A stretch of DNA of 9,354 nucleotides, from positions 1-9,354 of the forward strand of contig JACPFH010000174.1 in assembly GCA_016183075.1 (NCBI GenBank). Direction: 5' to 3'. The first letter of the stretch is position 1. Each line of letters opens with the position of its first letter. Positions 6,362 through 9,354 of the stretch are shown one piece after another. This DNA is from Deltaproteobacteria bacterium. GTDB taxonomy: Bacteria > Desulfobacterota > Binatia > UBA9968. A program made the translations under genes and the position numbers. The notes under the pieces are model-generated. The model was given only the letters and a program-made list of their open reading frames with translations. It made no database searches and was not told the origin of the DNA.

Positions 6362-7234
6362 TTACCTTGATCCCTTGGACTGGAAATGGAGGGGGTCTCT
6401 CAAGTTCTGCAGTTCCCGGTAGTAATAAAGCGCCGCGGGCCTTTTATCCTTAAATCTAAATGTCAGCCGCTTGAGAAAGTCGAGTTCCCCTTGGGTTATG
6501 TCTGCGCTCATGGACGGATCCTGGAGGAACTCTCTCAGTCCAGACTCTTCCTCTGCTTCATGCTCAGGCTCCTTTTCGACAAACTCAAACTCTTTAATCT
6601 GCTCACGGCCCAGTCCAGAGGTCAAAACGATCTTCATACCGAAGGTCGCAAGATCGATGTCCCAGGATTCAATGAGCGGGTCCAGGAAATAGACGAAGTT
6701 CTGTACCGACAAGTTGAAAACATCGGTATCCAGGAACTCCAGAACGATCACCCGCATCTCCTCGTAGCTTTTGTGGTTCATCCGTGCGACTACCCGCAGC
6801 CAATTCTCGTTTTTCCATTCCTCCTTGGCTATTCCCTTGGACACGTCTAAAAGCTTTTGCGTGATGAGCCGCTCGGTTTCGCCGAAGGGTTCCCTGTCAA
6901 AAATAGGGCGCAGTTGTTTGGCCTTCTCTGCTTTGCATTTCCGCAGAATCAGTTCTCGAATTTCTTGAAACAAAGGCCTAGCCGGCTCTTCGATCTTTCT
7001 TTTAAGCTCCTCTTTGCGCTGCAGGTTAGCCAGCTTTGCCAGCTCTCCTGGCCGAAGTTTCAAAAACGCTCCAATCTTTTCATAAATGTCGGACCGATTG
7101 GGTGCGGGAAGCGATTTCTTTCCGGTAAGGAGCTGGGAGATATAAGATTCGGTGACCTCCGCCGCCACAGCCAACTCCCTCTGCTCGTGACCCAGATTCT
7201 CTAGCCGATGCTTAATTAAGTCCGTGATATTCAT
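6362..7234 (-). CDS. XRE-family helix-turn-helix regulator with a long unknown C-terminal domain
   Basis: The predicted protein has 290 residues. Residues 5-66 form an XRE/Cro-type HTH: LIKHRLENLGHEQRELAVAA, then the recognition-helix region EVTESYISQLLTGKKSLP, with a fourth helix ending GAFLKLRPGELAKLA. Residues 70-85 are a basic, charged helix. The remaining 200 residues are mostly helical and charged, with a glutamate-rich stretch near 215-235 (EFEFVEKEPEHEAEEESGL), and match no domain I know. There is no LexA-like Ser-Lys peptidase motif and no cupin. The protein is probably a DNA-binding repressor with a sensing or oligomerising tail. Its promoter overlaps an inverted repeat centred on the -10 element, the usual layout for autorepression. 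The start ATG at 7234 has little Shine-Dalgarno complementarity, which may keep expression low. Confidence 0.85.
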   Translation of the reverse strand: MNITDLIKHRLENLGHEQRELAVAAEVTESYISQLLTGKKSLPAPNRSDIYEKIGAFLKLRPGELAKLANLQRKEELKRKIEEPARPLFQEIRELILRKCKAEKAKQLRPIFDREPFGETERLITQKLLDVSKGIAKEEWKNENWLRVVARMNHKSYEEMRVIVLEFLDTDVFNLSVQNFVYFLDPLIESWDIDLATFGMKIVLTSGLGREQIKEFEFVEKEPEHEAEEESGLREFLQDPSMSADITQGELDFLKRLTFRFKDKRPAALYYYRELQNLRDPLHFQSKGSR

Positions 7235-7260
7235 GGTGTTTTTGTGAATTATTAACCAAT

Positions 7261-7279
7261 TATAGTTATCTATACTATA
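7261..7279. promoter_or_regulatory. Inverted-repeat operator candidate over the XRE promoter
   Basis: TATAGT (7261-7266), a seven-base centre, and ACTATA (7274-7279) make a perfect 19-base dyad. It is centred on 7270, inside the predicted -10 element of the XRE promoter. A dyad of this size on the -10 element is typical of an autoregulated XRE repressor, though low-complexity AT content raises the chance of coincidence. Confidence 0.5.
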
Positions 7280-7297
7280 TCTCGGCGAGCTTGTAAA
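7269..7297 (-). promoter_or_regulatory. Sigma70-like promoter of the XRE operon
   Basis: On the reverse strand TTTACA (7292-7297) and TATAGA (7269-7274) are separated by exactly 17 bases. The -35 element matches 5 of 6 and the -10 element 4 of 6 positions. Transcription would begin near 7262, leaving a leader of about 28 bases. Confidence 0.6.
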
Positions 7298-7305
7298 GAT
7301 TTAAC

Positions 7306-7334
7306 TTGACAAATATAGTTAATTATTCTAGCGT
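7306..7334 (+). promoter_or_regulatory. Candidate promoter of the forward membrane-protein gene
   Basis: A perfect TTGACA lies at 7306-7311. After 17 bases comes TAGCGT (7329-7334), which keeps the three most important -10 positions (T1, A2, T6) but is otherwise weak. The weak -10 element could mean activation is needed. A second TATAGTTA box lies in the spacer. Confidence 0.5.
7314..7321 (+). repeat. Second exact TATAGTTA box
   Basis: TATAGTTA occurs here and at 7261-7268, 53 bases apart, close to five helical turns. This copy lies between the -35 and -10 elements of the forward promoter, so a protein bound at both could control both directions. Confidence 0.4.
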
Positions 7335-7391
7335 GTCGTTAAACCCTATAACAGTGCGGAAAAGGCGATTAGGGCCCATAAAGGAGAAAAA

Positions 7392-7931
7392 ATGAATACT
7401 TTTTTGTTGTTTGTCATTCCATCGCTGGTGGTGATCATAGGGATGATATTGAACAATCTCCAAATTTCATTTGCTCAACCTGAGAGTTCATCGGAAACGG
7501 ATCCGGCTAAAAAGTTGGCCGCTGAAAGGCAAGCTTACCAGAAGTTCTTCAACTCACAGAGAGTTCGATTGTTGAACCGCCAGAAATGGGTTGGTCGATA
7601 TGCCTGGTTGGTTCTTGTGGCATTTTTTGCCTCCTCCTGGTGGATGTATTTGGATACAGTGGATAAAACAACGGCTGCAAAACAAATTGCCGCGATTCAG
7701 ACACTGCCGGTAGTTGAAAGCAAGGACGTGGTTTTATCTCTGACTCTCAGCGATGGCAACAACGTTCAATACTTAATCAAAGTATCGAAAACCGAGAAAA
7801 CGGGCGCTCCCGCGAAAGAAGCACTTTCGACGGAAGCTGTTCAAAGCTGGCGGCTGACCGGCCTGGGAACCGCTACGAGTATCGGGGATGCCAAAGTGCC
7901 TCTTGGCATCGCTCTGAATATCTCGAAATAA
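7392..7931 (+). CDS. Unknown two-helix membrane protein
   Basis: The predicted protein has 179 residues and matches no family I know. A hydrophobic N-terminal helix (about 4-22, FLLFVIPSLVVIIGMIL) is followed by a polar, lysine- and arginine-rich stretch (30-68). A second membrane helix, WLVLVAFFASSWWMYL, spans about 72-87. The remaining 90 residues are soluble, with VVLSLTLSDGNNVQYLIKV (112-131) and a closing QSWRLTGLGTATSIG-PLGIALNIS pattern that suggests a small beta-rich domain. With both helices spanning, N- and C-termini would be on the same side; the positive charges between the helices favour a cytoplasmic loop and an external C-terminal domain. The start has AAGGAG at 7381-7386, five bases before ATG. 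It is divergent from the XRE gene and followed after 18 bases by the cysteine-rich protein. Confidence 0.78.
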   Translation: MNTFLLFVIPSLVVIIGMILNNLQISFAQPESSSETDPAKKLAAERQAYQKFFNSQRVRLLNRQKWVGRYAWLVLVAFFASSWWMYLDTVDKTTAAKQIAAIQTLPVVESKDVVLSLTLSDGNNVQYLIKVSKTEKTGAPAKEALSTEAVQSWRLTGLGTATSIGDAKVPLGIALNISK

Positions 7932-7949
7932 GGGGCGATAGGGGGTGGA

Positions 7950-8393
7950 ATGTCGGAGACTCTGGCCCAGATCAAGCTGCAAAACGGAACGCTGATTCGG
8001 CATAAGGTGACAGGATATGAAGGGCGCATAGACGGCACAACTGAGATTAAGACCTGCTTCACCATGGGCGGAGAGTTGTTGAATAAGCCCAGCACCAAAC
8101 AGCCATTTCAATATCGTGTGTTTGTAATGGGAGAATCCACGCGGCGGATCGCGCCGCCTGAGGATTTGGAAATCCTGGAAGGGGTCGCGGCGGTTGCCTG
8201 CCCTGTTTGTCACTCCTCTTTTCAGACCAGGCCCGGATGTGCAGACAAACCAGGGGGTCGCTGTAAGTGCGGCGGATGGATTTGCCCATCCTGCTTGGCG
8301 TGTCGGGACGCGAACGGGCAGTCTCCCTGCCCTAGACAGGAAAAGCGCGTAGCCAGAAGACTGACTCTCCAGAAGAGAGCCAGGGTGGGTTGA
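7950..8393 (+). CDS. Cysteine-rich, probably zinc-binding protein with an SH3-like N-terminal part
   Basis: The predicted protein has 147 residues. Residues 9-75 look like a small beta-barrel of the SH3/CarD-like kind: IRHKVTGYEGRIDGTTEI, then QYRVFVMGESTRRIAPPEDLEIL. This resembles domains described only as uncharacterised in bacterial proteins, so the comparison is tentative. Residues 84-127 are a metal-binding-type module: CPVC (84-87), Cys97, CKC (105-107), CPSC (112-115), Cys118 and Cys127, enough for two zinc sites. The tail (131-147) is strongly basic and could contact nucleic acid. A purine-rich GGGGGTGG precedes the ATG. It starts 18 bases after the membrane protein gene, so the two are probably one operon. 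Its role is unknown; nucleic-acid or protein binding is a reasonable guess. Confidence 0.75.
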   Translation: MSETLAQIKLQNGTLIRHKVTGYEGRIDGTTEIKTCFTMGGELLNKPSTKQPFQYRVFVMGESTRRIAPPEDLEILEGVAAVACPVCHSSFQTRPGCADKPGGRCKCGGWICPSCLACRDANGQSPCPRQEKRVARRLTLQKRARVG

Positions 8394-8418
8394 CGCGGGG
8401 ACCGAAATAACGTACATT
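8390..8418 (+). promoter_or_regulatory. Candidate promoter of the RRM gene
   Basis: TTGACG (8390-8395, 5 of 6 matches) and TACATT (8413-8418, 4 of 6) are separated by 17 bases. The -35 element overlaps the stop codon of the preceding gene. A start near 8425 gives a leader of about 200 bases. Confidence 0.55.
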
Positions 8419-8421
8419 GAG

Positions 8422-8479
8422 TTTCCTTCTTCAGTATAGGGCCTTCTGAAAGAGGAAAAGACGAAAGTTGAAGGCCTTA
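8422..8479 (+). promoter_or_regulatory. Two competing hairpins in the RRM leader
   Basis: Hairpin A pairs 8422-8434 with 8446-8458: 13 positions with one mismatch and one G-T pair; about 10 of these lie inside the predicted transcript. Hairpin B pairs 8437-8446 with 8470-8479: ten pairs with one G-T. The 5' arm of B is almost the whole loop of A, so the two folds exclude each other. Neither is followed by a T-run. Confidence 0.45.
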
Positions 8480-8624
8480 GTCAGTCTCTCCTTGCGGAAC
8501 GATACCTAAAGGAAAAAACCGACCAGAGCGTGGTTCCAGCTTTTTCAGTTCTCCATGTTCTGCTCCAATTGGTGGTCAGGTTCTCAGGGTCAAAGACACT
8601 AGCATTCTCTCAAAGGAGGAGAAC
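8480..8624 (+). promoter_or_regulatory. Remaining RRM leader with anti-Shine-Dalgarno elements
   Basis: The ribosome binding site AAAGGAGGA (8612-8620) runs into GGAGAAC (8618-8624). Upstream, GTTCTCC (8548-8554) is its perfect complement, GTTCTC (8580-8585) complements six of those bases, and GTTCT (8557-8561) complements five. Translation could therefore depend on leader folding. No small ORF of note was seen. Confidence 0.4.
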
Positions 8625-8927
8625 ATGAGTAACAAATTGTATGTTGGCGGCTTGCCTTATTCGGTGACCGAAGGGCAACTGCAGGAAATATTCGCGGCGC
8701 ACGGGACCGTGGAATCGGCTCGGGTGATTGCGGATAAATTTACCGGTCAGTCACGGGGTTTTGGCTTCGTGGAAATGAGTTCCGGGGGAGAGGCCCAAAA
8801 GGCGATCCAGGCCCTGAACGGAACCCAACTGGATGGGCGTACCCTGGTGGTTAATGAAGCCAAGCCTATGGCATCCCGCGATGGCGGAGGTCGAGGAAAC
8901 AGGAGTGGCGGGAGTAACCGCTGGTAG
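8625..8927 (+). CDS. Small RRM-domain RNA-binding protein
   Basis: The predicted protein has 100 residues. Residues 3-81 form one RNA recognition motif. RNP2 is LYVGGL (5-10) and RNP1 is RGFGFVEM (44-51), with the aromatic residues at Tyr6, Phe47 and Phe49 that usually stack on RNA bases. The remaining 19 residues are a Gly, Arg and Ser tail (GGGRGNRSGGSNRW), as in the cold-induced rbp proteins of cyanobacteria and in many short deltaproteobacterial homologues. It probably binds single-stranded RNA in the cytoplasm, and related proteins are linked to cold or stress responses; the target here is unknown. A strong ribosome binding site sits four bases before ATG. The gene is likely monocistronic, with its own promoter, long structured leader and strong terminator. 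Confidence 0.95.
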   Translation: MSNKLYVGGLPYSVTEGQLQEIFAAHGTVESARVIADKFTGQSRGFGFVEMSSGGEAQKAIQALNGTQLDGRTLVVNEAKPMASRDGGGRGNRSGGSNRW

Positions 8928-8948
8928 TTTTCTAGGTCTCAAGTAACC

Positions 8949-8985
8949 AAAAAGGGGCAATTAGTCGGTTTGCCCCTTTTTTTTT
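8949..8985 (+). terminator. Strong intrinsic terminator, probably bidirectional
   Basis: GGGGCAA (8954-8960) pairs with TTGCCCC (8970-8976) around a nine-base loop and is followed by nine T residues (8977-8985). Five A residues (8949-8953) precede the stem, so reading the reverse strand also gives a stem followed by five T. It lies between convergent genes and can serve both. Confidence 0.92.
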
Positions 8986-8999
8986 AAACTCGACGCGGA

Positions 9000-9354
9000 T
9001 CAGTCAGGGACCCGCGATTGGATGTAGAAAAGGCCGTTGGGGTCCATTGTGGACACGATCCTGGTGCGAAGCCAGCCCTCCTGCACAAGCTTTTCCGATT
9101 CTTGTTCAGGCTCGTACTTAACGCCCACCATCGGAGACTTCACGCCGACTTCACCGTATTCAACCGCTTCCCAAGGAACTTCCAGCGGTCTCCCGTTGGC
9201 GGGGTTGAGCGGCCACACATCAACATTGGTAAGGGGGATACCCACTGCTGCGTCGAGGTACCAGGTGGGGTGGGAAGAGAAAACCGGTCCGGCCTCGACG
9301 GAGCCGTGAGTGAGGAGCGCCGGCTTGTCGAGGAGGTTTTTTAGTCTTCTCCTT
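9000..9354 (-). CDS. Unknown protein, C-terminal part only (gene continues past the right edge)
   Basis: The reverse frame is open from the stop at 9000 to the right edge, giving at least 118 C-terminal residues. The GTG at 9245 is internal, because the frame continues upstream without a stop and keeps protein-like content (for example LLDKPALLTHGSVEAGPVF and HPTWYLDAAVGIPL). The visible part is proline, glycine and aromatic rich, with NVDVWPLNPANGRPLEVPW, then EYGEVGVKSPMVGVKYEPE and a closing TRIVSTMDPNGLFYIQSRV. There is no membrane segment. I do not recognise the family. The composition suggests a beta-rich soluble or exported domain, but the N-terminus needed to judge export lies outside the window. 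It is convergent with the RRM gene and shares the terminator between them. Confidence 0.68.
   Translation of the reverse strand, partial: RRRLKNLLDKPALLTHGSVEAGPVFSSHPTWYLDAAVGIPLTNVDVWPLNPANGRPLEVPWEAVEYGEVGVKSPMVGVKYEPEQESEKLVQEGWLRTRIVSTMDPNGLFYIQSRVPD

Larger units (their letters stand above)
7235..7391. promoter_or_regulatory. Divergent intergenic control region
   Basis: This AT-rich segment of 157 bases separates the reverse-strand XRE gene from the forward membrane-protein gene. It holds one predicted promoter for each direction, 8 bases apart at their -35 elements, and three TATAGT-type half sites. Details are in the separate entries. Confidence 0.7.

Noticed and set aside
6386..6850. 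Forward frame of 154 codons opposite the XRE gene
   Set aside because: No motif or ribosome binding site; it is the antisense shadow of a convincing regulator.
7773..8417. Reverse frame of 214 codons opposite the cysteine-rich gene
   Set aside because: It overlaps two forward genes with good spacing and start sites, and its translation has no recognisable pattern.
9018..9344. Forward frame of 108 codons near the right edge
   Set aside because: The opposite frame is open to the edge with better protein character and is placed correctly for the shared terminator.
1..9354. CRISPR array, tRNA, rRNA, insertion sequence or phage attachment site
   Set aside because: No regularly spaced repeats, no cloverleaf with a CCA-type acceptor, no transposase or integrase frame and no terminal inverted repeats with target duplication were seen by eye.

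Overview
The window looks like chromosomal DNA from a Gram-negative-type bacterium, probably an uncultured soil or sediment lineage. An orphan NMT1/SsuA-like substrate-binding protein beside a UbiD-family decarboxylase and a small glycine-tailed RRM protein recall Deltaproteobacteria-like, Binatota, Rokubacteria or NC10 genomes. This placement is from gene-content memory only; no rRNA or marker gene is present. The left half (1-4200) is visibly GC-rich. The stretch about 5880-7950 is clearly more AT-rich, most of all in the intergenic segments near 5895-5935 and 7235-7350, which suggests a different history.

Layout. Positions 1-948 hold the end of one TPM-domain (YgcG-like) membrane protein and a second complete TPM-like protein, an arrangement known from LemA-TPM-TPM clusters. 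Positions 1137-4092 form a tight forward operon: exported substrate-binding protein, N-terminally short TrmO-like protein, UbiD-family prenyl-FMN decarboxylase. A 144-base structured spacer follows. Two reverse-strand genes for exported proteins come next, each with its own predicted promoter: a peptidoglycan-binding-domain protein (4237-4680) and a trypsin-like serine protease (4870-5868).

Positions 6031-8393 form a divergent four-gene module. On the reverse strand an XRE-type regulator is followed by an unknown 105-residue protein. On the forward strand a two-helix membrane protein is followed by a cysteine-rich protein. The 157-base divergent region holds two face-to-face sigma70-like promoters and repeated TATAGTTA boxes placed on the promoter elements, a layout expected for autoregulated divergent control. 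This module is the best candidate here for something undescribed, but its function cannot be read from sequence.

Positions 8394-8985 hold an RRM RNA-binding protein gene with a roughly 200-base predicted leader containing two competing hairpins and several sequences complementary to its ribosome binding site. It ends in a strong intrinsic terminator that probably also serves the convergent reverse-strand gene, whose 3' part occupies 9000-9354 and which runs off the right edge. I found no tRNA, rRNA, CRISPR array, insertion sequence or phage gene.
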